Source: Paenibacillus albicereus
GTDB lineage: Bacteria > Bacillota > Bacilli > Paenibacillales > Paenibacillaceae
Direction: 5' to 3'
Length of the DNA stretch: 64,000 nucleotides
Assembly: GCF_012676905.1 (NCBI RefSeq)
Contig: NZ_CP051428.1
Coordinates: 2,876,001 to 2,940,000 of the forward strand
Shown here piece by piece: positions 47,851 through 56,329 of the stretch. The notes under the pieces were generated by a model. The model was not told where the DNA came from, did no database searches, and saw nothing but the letters and a program-made list of their open reading frames with translations. The stretch's first letter is position 1; each line of letters begins with the position of its first letter. Both the position numbers and the translations under genes were made by a program.

Positions 47851-50649
47851 CTAACGGAGAGACGGCTGGCTGCCGCCGCTCGTATAGCTGATGCGCGACT
47901 TGGGCTTGCGCTTCTTGGACGAGCCGAGCACGCTGCCGATGCCCATGAGGAACGTCGGGATGCCGGCGGCGACGAGCGAGAGGCACCATTCGCGCGGCCC
48001 GATCGGCACCGTCTTGAAGATCGGCTGCAGGGCAGGCACGTACAGGACGGCCAGCATGAGGCCGAGCGACGAGAGCACCGCGAGCACGAGGTACTTGTTC
48101 TGCAGGAGGTTGCGGTGGAAGATCGAGCGCGAGCTGCGGCAGTCGAACACATGGATCAGCTGCGCCATGACGAGCGTGACGAACGCGACGGTCTGCGCCA
48201 GGGCGAGTCCGGCCGCGCCCTCTGGAGCGCTCCTCAGCGTGATCCAGAACGCGCCGAGCGTGCAGACGCCGATCAGGATGCCGCGGCTGACGATCTTCCA
48301 CCCGAGCCGCCGCGCGAAGATGCTCTCTCTCGCCGGACGCGGCTTCTGCGTCATCAAGTCGTTCTCCGCCTGGTCGACGCCGAGCGCCATCGCCGGCAGG
48401 CCGTCGGTGACGAGGTTCACCCACAGAATCTGGATCGGCAGCAGCGGCAGCGGCAGGCCCGCCATCATCGCGAGGAACATCGTCAGGATCTCCCCGACGT
48501 TGGAGGCGAGCAGATAGCGGATGAACTTGCGGATGTTCTCATAGATGCTGCGTCCTTCCTCGATCGCCGACACGATGCTGGCGAAATTGTCGTCGCCGAG
48601 CACGAGCGAGGAGGCTTCCTTGGACACGTCGGTGCCCGAGATGCCCATCGCGATGCCGATGTCGGCCGCCTTGATCGCCGGGGCGTCGTTCACGCCGTCG
48701 CCGGTCATCGCCACGACATGCCCCTTGCGCTGCAGCGACTTGACGATGCGCAGCTTGTGCTCCGGCGAGACGCGGGCGTAGACGTAGATATTGTCCACGA
48801 CGTGGTCGAGCTCCTCGTCCGACATCGCGGCGAGCTCGCGCCCGCTGACCGACAGGCCTCCGCGCGGCATGATGCCGAGCTGCGCGGCGATCGCCTCGGC
48901 CGTCAGCTGGTGGTCGCCGGTAATCATGACCGTCTTGATGCCGGCTCGGCGGCAGGTCGCGATCGCGGCCTGCACTTCCCGGCGCGGAGGATCGATCATG
49001 CCGGCGAGGCCGGCGAAGACGAGCTGGCACTCCGCCTCCTCCGCCGTCTCGCAGCTCTCGCGCGGCTTGAGCTCGCGGTAGGCGAGGCCGAGCACGCGCA
49101 GCGCGCCGTGCGCCATCGCTTCCTGCGCCTGCTGCACCTTCGTGCGGAGCGTGCCGGTGAACGGCACGACCTTGCCTTCCCACAGGATGTACGTGCAGCG
49201 CTCCAGCAGCAGGTCGGGCGCGCCCTTGACGCAGGCGATGCGGCCGCCCTGATGGCTGACGACGACGGACATGCGCTTGCGCTCCGAGTCGAACGGGAAT
49301 TCCCGCTCGCGCTTGTACAGTCCTTCCAAGGAGGACGCGGTCAGGCCCATCTTGGCCGCCAGCACGACGAGCGCGCCTTCCGTCGGATCGCCCTTGAGCT
49401 GCCATGCCTCCTCCGGCTCCGGCGCGCTCGAGCGTACCGCCGATTCGGACGGCTGGGCCTGCCGCTGCAGCACGGCGTTGTTGCACAGCGCGGCGATCTG
49501 CAGCACCCGGCGCAGCGACGCGTCGTCCTTGGCCTCGACCGGCTTGCCGTCGTCGAAGCAGCCGCCTTGCGGAGCATAGCCCTCGCCGGTCACCTCGAGA
49601 TCGCGGCTGCCGGTCCAGACCCGGGTCACGGTCATCTTGTTCTGCGTCAGCGTGCCGGTCTTGTCGGAGCAGATGACCGACGCGCAGCCGAGCGTCTCGA
49701 CCGACGGCAGCTTGCGGACGATCGCCTTGCGCCGGATCATCCGCTGCACGCCGAGCGCGAGCGCGACGGTGACGATCGCGGGCAAGCCTTCGGGTATGGC
49801 CGCGACCGCGAGGCTGACGCCTGCGAGGAACATGCCATACGCCGGCTGGCCGTGCAGGATGCCCGCCACGACGACCATGACGGTCAGGCCGAGCGCGACG
49901 ACGATGAGAATTTTGCCGAGCTGCTCGAGCCGGCGCTGCAGCGGCGTCTCCATTTCCTCCGTCTGCTGGATGAGATCGGCGATCTTGCCCATCTCCGTGT
50001 TCATGCCGGTGCGAACGACGATGCCGCGGGCGGTGCCGCCGGTGAGCATCGTGCCCAGAAAGCCCATGTTGCGCCGGTCGCCGAGCGGCAGATCGTCCTC
50101 GTCGATCGGCTGCGCGTGCTTGGAGACGGGCACGGATTCGCCGGTCAGCGCGGATTCCTCCGCCTGGCAGCTGTTCGCGCTCAGGAAACGCAGGTCGGCC
50201 GGCACCCGGTCGCCGCTCTGCAGCAGCACGATGTCCCCCGGCACGAGCTCGCTCGCCGGCACCGACACGATGCTGCCGCCTCTCAGCGCGTGCGCCGTCG
50301 GGGCCGACAGCTCCTTGAGCGCCCGCAGCGAGCGCTCCGCGCGGAACTCCTGGACGAAGCCCAGCACGGCATTGATGACGATGATCGCCAGAATCGTGAT
50401 CGCGTCGAGGTACTCGCCGAGCAGGCCGGAGATCAGCGTCGCGCCGATCAGCACGAGCACCATGAAGTCCTTGAACTGATTCAGGAACAGCTTCGCCGGC
50501 GACAGCTTCTCGCCCTCCGACAGCTCGTTTCGTCCGTGCTCCGCGAGCCGCTTGGCCGCCTCTTCCGGAGCCAGTCCGCTGTCCGGCGAGCAGCCGAGCC
50601 GGGCCAGCAGCTCTTCTTCCGACAGCCGATGCCAATTCGCATTTTCCAT
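47851..50649 (-). CDS. Calcium-translocating P-type ATPase, SERCA/PMR1 type (YloB-like)
   Basis: P2A-type cation pump of 932 residues. Order: cation-ATPase N domain ([18 protein letters not shown]), actuator with [13 protein letters not shown], membrane segment with the calcium-site motif [18 protein letters not shown], phosphorylation motif [18 protein letters not shown]-binding region [11 protein letters not shown], hinge [22 protein letters not shown], and C-terminal membrane segments with [17 protein letters not shown]. In B. subtilis YloB is a spore-associated calcium ATPase and is also a neighbour of rqcH. The start MENANW has GGAGG about 11 nt upstream. Confidence 0.95.
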   Translation of the reverse strand: MENANWHRLSEEELLARLGCSPDSGLAPEEAAKRLAEHGRNELSEGEKLSPAKLFLNQFKDFMVLVLIGATLISGLLGEYLDAITILAIIVINAVLGFVQEFRAERSLRALKELSAPTAHALRGGSIVSVPASELVPGDIVLLQSGDRVPADLRFLSANSCQAEESALTGESVPVSKHAQPIDEDDLPLGDRRNMGFLGTMLTGGTARGIVVRTGMNTEMGKIADLIQQTEEMETPLQRRLEQLGKILIVVALGLTVMVVVAGILHGQPAYGMFLAGVSLAVAAIPEGLPAIVTVALALGVQRMIRRKAIVRKLPSVETLGCASVICSDKTGTLTQNKMTVTRVWTGSRDLEVTGEGYAPQGGCFDDGKPVEAKDDASLRRVLQIAALCNNAVLQRQAQPSESAVRSSAPEPEEAWQLKGDPTEGALVVLAAKMGLTASSLEGLYKREREFPFDSERKRMSVVVSHQGGRIACVKGAPDLLLERCTYILWEGKVVPFTGTLRTKVQQAQEAMAHGALRVLGLAYRELKPRESCETAEEAECQLVFAGLAGMIDPPRREVQAAIATCRRAGIKTVMITGDHQLTAEAIAAQLGIMPRGGLSVSGRELAAMSDEELDHVVDNIYVYARVSPEHKLRIVKSLQRKGHVVAMTGDGVNDAPAIKAADIGIAMGISGTDVSKEASSLVLGDDNFASIVSAIEEGRSIYENIRKFIRYLLASNVGEILTMFLAMMAGLPLPLLPIQILWVNLVTDGLPAMALGVDQAENDLMTQKPRPARESIFARRLGWKIVSRGILIGVCTLGAFWITLRSAPEGAAGLALAQTVAFVTLVMAQLIHVFDCRSSRSIFHRNLLQNKYLVLAVLSSLGLMLAVLYVPALQPIFKTVPIGPREWCLSLVAAGIPTFLMGIGSVLGSSKKRKPKSRISYTSGGSQPSLR

Positions 50650-50794
50650 TCGACTCTTCTCCCTCCCGCTGCCCGCACTCATGCTGCCCCCAGCATCCGC
50701 AAGGCTCTAGGACACTATATGAGGACAATCTCCGAATTATCCCTTGTCCTGCGAGCCGGCCAGGCCGCCGGATGCCATGCGCCGCGCGGTGTGG

Positions 50795-50800
50795 TACACT
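50795..50800 (+). promoter_or_regulatory. Candidate extended -10 of rqcH
   Basis: TACACT preceded by TGG gives an extended -10 (TGnTACACT) about 90 nt upstream of rqcH. No good -35 is seen, as allowed for extended -10 promoters. Confidence 0.4.
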
Positions 50801-50887
50801 GAAGGACGCATCGATCCATCCATCCGGGCGCGCCCGGAGCTTGCACTTCGCCCGGAGCAGCGCCCATTCGCACAAAGGAGACCCCAC

Positions 50888-52663
50888 ATGGCCCTAGACG
50901 GATTCGTCCTGCGCGCCGCCGCGCACGAGCTGCAGCAGCTCGTCGGCAGCCGCATCCATAAGATCCATCAGCCCTCTTCCCATGATCTCGTGCTGCAGAC
51001 CCGCGGCGCCGGCGGCGGCAAGCGGCTGCTGCTGTCCGCCAACCCGACCTATCCGCGCGTCCATGTGACGGAGCGGAGCTACCAGAACCCGATGGAGCCG
51101 CCGATGTTCTGCATGCTGCTCCGCAAATACTGCGAAGGCGGCCAGATCGAATCGATCCGCCAGATCGGCATGGAGCGCGTCCTGCACATCGAGATCCGCC
51201 AGCGCGACGAGCTCGGTGACCTGTCGCTGAAGACGATCATCGTCGAGCTGATGGGCCGACACAGCAACATCATCCTGACCGACTCCGCCACCGGCACGAT
51301 CCACGACGGCATCCACCATGTGACGCCGGCGATCAGCGCCTACCGCATCGTCATGCCCGGCTCGCGCTACGTCGCCCCGCCCGAGCAGGGCAAGCAGGAT
51401 CCGCTCGGCATCGATTCGCGGGAGCGGTTCGAGGCCGCGCTGGAAGCGGCCGATGCCCGCTCCGACGAACAAGCCGAGGCGCCGCGTCCCGCGCTCGCGC
51501 CGGACAAGCGGCTCGTCGCCGCCTTCAGCGGCTTCAGCCCGCTGCTCGCCCGCGAGCTCGCCTTCCGCGCTTCCAAGGCGTCCGGCGCGGACCCGGGCGA
51601 GGCGCTGTGGACCGAATTCGACCGGTTCCTGAACGCCGCGCGGGATCATGACGACGAGCCGAACATCGCCGAGCAGCCGGACGGCAAGGCCTTCTTCTCG
51701 ATCACCCCGCTCTCCCATATCCCGGGCGAGCGGCGGCGGTTCGCCGGCATCAGCGAGTGCCTGGAGGCGTACTACGGCGACAAGGCCGGACGCGACGCCG
51801 TCAAGCAGCGCGTCTCCGACATGCTGCAGTTCCTGAACAACGAGCGGGCGAAAAACGTCAAGAAGCTCGAAAAGCAGGCAGCGACATTGGAGGAGGCCAA
51901 GGATGCGGACAAGCACCGCAAGCTCGGCGAGCTGCTTACGACGTACATGCACTCGTTCCAGAAAGGAGACCGATCGGTCTCCGTCGTGGACTACTATGAC
52001 GAGAACGGCGCCGAGGTCGTCATCGAGCTCGACCCGCAGCTGAGCCCGTCGGACAACGCGCAGCGGTACTTCCGCCGCTACGCCAAGGCCCGCAACAGCA
52101 CCGGCGCGGTGCTCGGGCAGATGGAGCTCGCCCGCGAGGAGATCCGCTACCTCGACTCGCTGCTGCAGCAGCTCGGCTCCGCCTCCCTGCAGGACGTCGA
52201 GGAGATCCGCGACGAGCTCGTGGCCGGAGGCTACCTGCGCGCCAGAGAGAAGCGCGGCGCCAAGCGCAAGAAGGCCGCACGCCCGTCGCTGCTTTGCTAC
52301 ACCTCCTCCGAGGGGCTGCCGATCTACGTCGGCAAGAACAATACGCAGAACGAGTACCTCACCAACAAGCTGGCCGCGTCCGGCGACACCTGGCTGCATA
52401 CGAAGGACATACCGGGCTCCCACGTCGTCATCCGCGCGGCCGAATTCGGCGATTCGACGCTGGAGGAAGCCGCGATGCTGGCCGCCCACTACAGCCAGGC
52501 CCAGGGCTCGAGCCTGATTCCGGTCGATTACACGCTGATCCGCCACGTGCACAAGCCGAGCGGCGCCAAGCCCGGATTCGTCATCTACGACCGGCAAAAA
52601 ACGCTGTTCATCACGCCCGACGAGGAGCGCATAAAGGCGCTTCCGTCGACGATCCGCGCCTGA
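50888..52663 (+). CDS. rqcH: Ribosome-associated quality control factor RqcH (NFACT/Rqc2 family, formerly FbpA/YloA)
   Basis: Adds C-terminal alanine tails to nascent chains stuck on 50S subunits, marking them for proteolysis; 591 residues. NFACT-N domain (MALDGFVLRAAAHELQQLVGSRIHKIHQP, SNIILTDSATGTIHDGI), helix-hairpin-helix and coiled-coil region (QFLNNERAKNVKKLEKQAATLEEAKDADKHRKLGELL) and NFACT-R domain (GLPIYVGKNNTQNEYLT, DTWLHTKDIPGSHVVI) appear in order. The Asp-Arg-type motif in NFACT-N needed for tRNA binding was not checked. The ATG follows AAAGGAG by 7 nt. It diverges from the calcium ATPase. Confidence 0.96.
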   Translation: MALDGFVLRAAAHELQQLVGSRIHKIHQPSSHDLVLQTRGAGGGKRLLLSANPTYPRVHVTERSYQNPMEPPMFCMLLRKYCEGGQIESIRQIGMERVLHIEIRQRDELGDLSLKTIIVELMGRHSNIILTDSATGTIHDGIHHVTPAISAYRIVMPGSRYVAPPEQGKQDPLGIDSRERFEAALEAADARSDEQAEAPRPALAPDKRLVAAFSGFSPLLARELAFRASKASGADPGEALWTEFDRFLNAARDHDDEPNIAEQPDGKAFFSITPLSHIPGERRRFAGISECLEAYYGDKAGRDAVKQRVSDMLQFLNNERAKNVKKLEKQAATLEEAKDADKHRKLGELLTTYMHSFQKGDRSVSVVDYYDENGAEVVIELDPQLSPSDNAQRYFRRYAKARNSTGAVLGQMELAREEIRYLDSLLQQLGSASLQDVEEIRDELVAGGYLRAREKRGAKRKKAARPSLLCYTSSEGLPIYVGKNNTQNEYLTNKLAASGDTWLHTKDIPGSHVVIRAAEFGDSTLEEAAMLAAHYSQAQGSSLIPVDYTLIRHVHKPSGAKPGFVIYDRQKTLFITPDEERIKALPSTIRA

Positions 52664-52672
52664 GAGCGCAGC

Positions 52673-52724
52673 AAAAAGGGGCAGTCCCCTGGTCCGTGAA
52701 TGGACCTGGGGGCTGCCCCTTTGC
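52673..52724. terminator. Bidirectional terminator between rqcH and the PHP gene
   Basis: AAAAAGGGGCAGTCCCC pairs with GGGGGCTGCCCCTTT, with an inner TGGTCC/GGACCT stem. Confidence 0.88.
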
Positions 52725-52765
52725 GATGCGACGGCTCCTGCCGACCGAGGCCGAGCGCGTGCGGC

Positions 52766-53614
52766 TCACCTCTGAGCCGCCAGCCGCTCCAAAAGCGGAG
52801 CGGCATCGGCTGTCCTCGCTCCGATCTCGCTATGCCGGAGCTCCTCTCCGCGCCGTCCGTGGTAGTCGGAGCCGCCCGTCTGGATGAGGCCGAAGCGCGC
52901 CGCGATCGCCGCGTAGCGCTGCTCCTGCCGCTCGTCGTGGCTCGGATGGCTCGTCTCGATGCCGGCCAGACGTCCGCCCCCCGCCAGCCGCTTCACGATA
53001 TCGTCCCGGCCGTACAAGCCCGGGTGGGCGAGCACGGGCACCCCGCCGGCCTCGAGGATCCACTCGATCGCCTCTTCCGGAGCGATGCGCGGCAGCGCCG
53101 CATAGCCGGGAGCGCCTTCTCCGAGATAGCGGTCGAACGCGTCTCGGATGCTTGCCGCCGCTCCTTTGGCGACGAGCACGGAGGCCAGATGCGGCCGGCC
53201 GAGGCTGGCCGGAGCCGCTCCGGCCGCCCTCGCCGCCTCCACGGCCTCCTCGAGCGTCATGTCGATGCCGAGCGCCTGCAGCTGCTCGACCATCCGCTCG
53301 TTGCGCCGCGTGCGCGCGCTGCCCTGCCGCAGCAGGCGCTCGCGCCAAAGCGGGTCGCCGGCGTCCATCCCGTAGCCGAGCACGTGGATGTCGATGCCGT
53401 CCTCCGACGCGCTCAGCTCGATGCCGGGCAGGACCAGCAGGCCGAGCCGCTTTCCTTCGCGGACTGCCTCCTCCACCCCGGCCATTGTGTCATGGTCGGT
53501 GATCGCCACTGCCGCAAGCCCGGCTTCTGCCGTCAGGCGCGCGACGGCCGCCGGCGAGTCGACCCCGTCGGACGCGGTCGTATGCGCATGCAGGTCCGCT
53601 CGGGTCACAGCCAC
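52766..53614 (-). CDS. PHP domain phosphoesterase (TrpH/YciV-like)
   Basis: Metal-dependent phosphoesterase of 282 residues. PHP motifs: RADLHAHTTASDG (HxH), ITDHDTMAG, PGIELSA, GRPHLASVLVAKG, VLAHPGLY and GSDYHG near the end. The bacterial family includes RNase AM (YciV), a 5'-3' exonuclease, and 3',5'-nucleotide bisphosphatases; which activity applies is open. The start is GTG, 9 nt after AAGGGA; the first codons overlap the end of the upstream LysR gene by 10 bp, so the two are co-transcribed. Confidence 0.9.
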   Translation of the reverse strand: MAVTRADLHAHTTASDGVDSPAAVARLTAEAGLAAVAITDHDTMAGVEEAVREGKRLGLLVLPGIELSASEDGIDIHVLGYGMDAGDPLWRERLLRQGSARTRRNERMVEQLQALGIDMTLEEAVEAARAAGAAPASLGRPHLASVLVAKGAAASIRDAFDRYLGEGAPGYAALPRIAPEEAIEWILEAGGVPVLAHPGLYGRDDIVKRLAGGGRLAGIETSHPSHDERQEQRYAAIAARFGLIQTGGSDYHGRRGEELRHSEIGARTADAAPLLERLAAQR

Positions 53615-54516
53615 TGGCTCAGATCCCTTCCCCGCAAAAAATTCAGCAGCGAGACGGCCGGCAGCGGCAGCACCGCCGACTTGAGGTAGATGGAATAGAA
53701 TTTCCGGCTGAAGTCCGCGTCGACGATGCGGACCGTCTCGAGCAGGCCGAGCGAAAGCTCGTGCTTGACCGACGAAGCCGAGACGAACGACATGCCGATG
53801 CCGGCTTCGACCGCCGACTTGACCGCGCCCGTGCTGCCGAGCTCCATGACGATGCGCAGATCCTGCGGACGGATCGCCTGCAGCGCCATCTGATCCTCCA
53901 TCACCTGGCGGGTGCCGGAGCCTTCCTCGCGCAGCACCATCGGGTACGCGATCGCCTCGGCGAGCTTCACCTCGCCTCTGCCGGCCAGCGGATGGCGACG
54001 GCCGACGATGAGCTGCAGCTCGTCGCTCAGGACCGGCTCCGTATGGAGATCGGGGTGCGCGACGGGTGCTTCGATCAAGCCGAAGTCGAGCTGATGGTTC
54101 TGGATGTGGTCCATGATCTGCGTCGTGTTCATCACTTTCATCCGGATGGAGATGTCGGGGTGCTCCTTGTTGAACGGGCCGAGCAGCCGCGGCAGGATGT
54201 AGTCGCCGATCGTCAGGCTGGCGCCGAGCTGCAGACGGCCCTTGAGGCCGCTGGCATAACGGGCCATCGCGGCCTCGGCCTCGCGGATGAGGTCCATGCT
54301 CCGCCGGGCATGCGGCATGAGCACGCTGCCGGCGTCGGTCAGCTCGATCCGCTTCGTGCTGCGGATCAGCAGCTTCGTCCCGAGCAGCTCCTCGAGCGAC
54401 TGCACCTGCATCGTCACCGCAGGCTGCGTCATGTGCAGCGCTTGCGCCGCCGCCGAGAAGCTGCCTTTTTCGGCAACGGTATGGAAGATATGCAGCTGAT
54501 GAAAGTTAAGCGCCAC
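53605..54516 (-). CDS. LysR family transcriptional regulator
   Basis: Regulator of 303 residues with N-terminal winged helix (NFHQLHIFHTVAEKGSFSAAAQALHMTQPAVTMQVQSLEELLGTKLLIR) and a two-lobed effector domain (LQLGASLTIGDYILPRLLGPF, GIGMSFVSASSV). The pattern resembles CysL/CbbR-type regulators, but the effector cannot be told. It is followed, with overlap, by the PHP phosphoesterase gene, an unusual partner. ATG start with AAGGAGG about 10 nt upstream. Confidence 0.9.
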   Translation of the reverse strand: MALNFHQLHIFHTVAEKGSFSAAAQALHMTQPAVTMQVQSLEELLGTKLLIRSTKRIELTDAGSVLMPHARRSMDLIREAEAAMARYASGLKGRLQLGASLTIGDYILPRLLGPFNKEHPDISIRMKVMNTTQIMDHIQNHQLDFGLIEAPVAHPDLHTEPVLSDELQLIVGRRHPLAGRGEVKLAEAIAYPMVLREEGSGTRQVMEDQMALQAIRPQDLRIVMELGSTGAVKSAVEAGIGMSFVSASSVKHELSLGLLETVRIVDADFSRKFYSIYLKSAVLPLPAVSLLNFLRGRDLSQWL

Positions 54517-54538
54517 GGATTTCGCCTCCTTATGCGGT

Positions 54539-54544
54539 ATTATA
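54539..54544 (-). promoter_or_regulatory. Candidate -10 of the LysR-PHP operon
   Basis: A perfect TATAAT on the minus strand shortly upstream of the LysR start; the -35 is poor, as usual for LysR-type genes. A T-N11-A-like ATTATACCTTAAA overlaps it. Confidence 0.45.
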
Positions 54545-54590
54545 CCTTAAACCGCGCCTTGCGGCATTTTCGCAGAAAAAAGGAGGGTGC

Positions 54591-54629
54591 AACAAAAACA
54601 AGCCTTCTCATCGGGGGCTGAAAGGCTTG
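54591..54629 (-). terminator. Terminator of the 145-residue hypothetical gene
   Basis: CAAGCCTT and AAGGCTTG form an 8-bp stem with a long loop, followed by TTTTTGTT on the minus strand. Confidence 0.75.
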
Positions 54630-54679
54630 AATTCATCCAAATAAAGCCATATTCGGCATATTATCATCCCAAATTCCGT

Positions 54680-55117
54680 TTATCTGCGTTTTCGGCTGTT
54701 TTTAATCAGCGTCATTCGACGGGAATGCCTAAGCCAGGAATAATAGGACTTCAAGTCCCTCAGTTCGATCGTTTCCGACATTCGGCCCAAGAACGTGACA
54801 ACAATCATCTTGTGCAAAGGCGCTCCCGCGAGGTCGAAATCCTTTTCGGAATCGGTGAACTCCGCGACGAAGACCAGATCGTCGTCGATGAGGTACACGT
54901 CCTCCTCCTTGCGGTAGTACGGCTCGATCCTTCCTTGCTTGAGACACTGCCAGATGAAGTCCGCGATATCTTCATAGCCGGTCTTCTGGCTCTCCACCCG
55001 GTCCGTCCAACGGTCGCGGGCATGGTTGGTGATGATAATATCCGCCACGCGCTTGTCTCCAAGCTGCACGTGGAACGTCTCGTAGGTGCTCCATCTCTCC
55101 GTTACTCGATCCTTCAC
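54680..55117 (-). CDS. Conserved-looking hypothetical protein (possible RelE/DUF4258-like fold)
   Basis: 145 residues, strongly basic at the C-terminus (KSYYSWLRHSRRMTLIKNSRKRR). The middle has the pattern IIITNHARDRWTDRV...YLIDDDLVFVAEF...MIVVTFLGR: a His-Ala-x-x-Arg helix followed by beta hairpins, reminiscent of DUF4258/RelE-superfamily toxins or phage repair nucleases. That resemblance is weak and only suggestive. No antitoxin-like gene is adjacent. A GTG 8 nt after AAGGAG is taken as start; an earlier GTG touches that site. The flanks are AT-rich, unlike the neighbouring genes. It has its own terminator. Confidence 0.65.
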   Translation of the reverse strand: MKDRVTERWSTYETFHVQLGDKRVADIIITNHARDRWTDRVESQKTGYEDIADFIWQCLKQGRIEPYYRKEEDVYLIDDDLVFVAEFTDSEKDFDLAGAPLHKMIVVTFLGRMSETIELRDLKSYYSWLRHSRRMTLIKNSRKRR

Positions 55118-55284
55118 CTTGTCCACTCCTTCTGAGGAAGCAGGCCTTTATATCTATATATAGTTTAGGCTTATTCTACCATGACTAATTTCGTTTTCAA
55201 ATCGAAAATAAGTTCCTCCCCATTATTGGCACATTTTGGATTATCATGCAAGCGAAGCCGTCCTTCCCAAGACGATCAAGAGCG

Positions 55285-55322
55285 CAAAAAAGCCTTCGCT
55301 CCCGCTCGGGGAGAGAAGGCTT
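55285..55322 (-). terminator. Terminator of ylbG
   Basis: AAGCCTTC and GAAGGCTT flank CTCCCCGAGCGGGAG, followed by TTTTTTGCG on the minus strand. Confidence 0.82.
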
Positions 55323-55361
55323 GCACGCGCGATGCGATCGTCCGCGCCGGAGGAGGAGGGC

Positions 55362-55628
55362 CTACATGCTGTAAAACCGCGTTTTGTCCTCCGATTCCTT
55401 GGGGTATTCCGTCTTGAGCTCGCTGCGCAGCGACCGCTCGATCTTCTTCACGTAAGGAAGACGCTGCAGATTGCGAAGCGTCTCCTCCTCGCGGTCCGCG
55501 TCCACATAGACGACCGCATAGTGGAGCCGGCGGGAGATGAAGTGGACGTTGCCGTACTTCTCCAGGCTGCGGGCGGCCTTGACGTCGCTCACCCAGACGA
55601 TATGTCCCTTTCTCTGATCCGAAAGCAT
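55362..55628 (-). CDS. ylbG: YlbG family protein (DUF2129)
   Basis: Cytoplasmic protein of 88 residues of unknown function. GHIVWVSDVKAARSLEKYGNVHFISRRLHYAVVYVD and LPYVKKIERSLRSELKTEY match the YlbG family. In B. subtilis ylbG directly follows ylbF, as here. The start MLSDQRKG gives the family length; the upstream site (GGCGGTGA) is weak, and an in-frame upstream extension overlapping ylbF is less likely. Confidence 0.88.
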   Translation of the reverse strand: MLSDQRKGHIVWVSDVKAARSLEKYGNVHFISRRLHYAVVYVDADREEETLRNLQRLPYVKKIERSLRSELKTEYPKESEDKTRFYSM

Positions 55629-55669
55629 GCTTGGATTCACCGCCCTAGTAAAGTATGGACCCTGCGAAT

Positions 55670-56134
55670 TCAGCCGCAGCCGCCGCTTCCGCAGCTGCAT
55701 GAGCCGCCGCTCCCGCAGCCGCCTGTCGGCAGCGGATTGTTGCTCGGCACCTTGATCGTGTTGGACACCGACTCCGCGATGAGCAGCGACACGTCATAGA
55801 GCAGCGCGTCCAGCTCCGCCTCCGTCTGCTTGTAGCGGCGGATGCTCTCCACCTCGGCCATCTCGTTCTCGACTTTCTTGATGGCGTCCTTGGCGGCGTG
55901 GTAATCCGGATGGAAGCGTCCGAAGCGCTGGCATTCGTCAAACAGCTCCTTGGCCTTGGCGAATTCGCGCCTCAGCCGAAGCGCCTCCGGATCCTGTTCC
56001 ACGCAGTCCTTCCAATATAGGTAATCGGCGACGAGCGCCGACTGATTGATCGAATCGCCGAGCTCGTAGGCGCGCAGCACGAGCGGCGCCATGTCCAGCG
56101 GGGCAGGCTCCGCGAGGGAAAGATCCTGCATCAT
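55670..56134 (-). CDS. ylbF: YlbF family regulator (RicF) with Cys-rich C-terminus
   Basis: Helical protein of 154 residues belonging to the YlbF/YmcA family (SALVADYLYWKDCVEQDPEALRLRREFAKAKELFDECQRFG). In B. subtilis YlbF forms with YmcA and YaaT the Ric complex, which binds [4Fe-4S] clusters, tunes sporulation, competence and biofilm decisions and directs RNase Y processing. The last 20 residues here are CGSGGSCSCGSGGCG, a Cys/Gly tail suited to cluster binding. ATG 9 nt after AAAGGAG; a TTG two codons earlier is possible. Confidence 0.9.
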   Translation of the reverse strand: MMQDLSLAEPAPLDMAPLVLRAYELGDSINQSALVADYLYWKDCVEQDPEALRLRREFAKAKELFDECQRFGRFHPDYHAAKDAIKKVENEMAEVESIRRYKQTEAELDALLYDVSLLIAESVSNTIKVPSNNPLPTGGCGSGGSCSCGSGGCG

Positions 56135-56329
56135 CCGCAATCACTCCTTTCCGCAGCTGCAGCCGCTTATCGACTATAATAGCACAACCGCACGCACAAC
56201 GGATACTGTCCGCCGGCTGACTTCCCGCCGACTCGGCCCCCGTCAAGCGGACTCGCCGGGAGCCGGCCGGCAGGACGGACCGGGGACAGACCTGCACCCT
56301 AAGCTCCGTAGGGCGGAGCGTGGCCAAGC

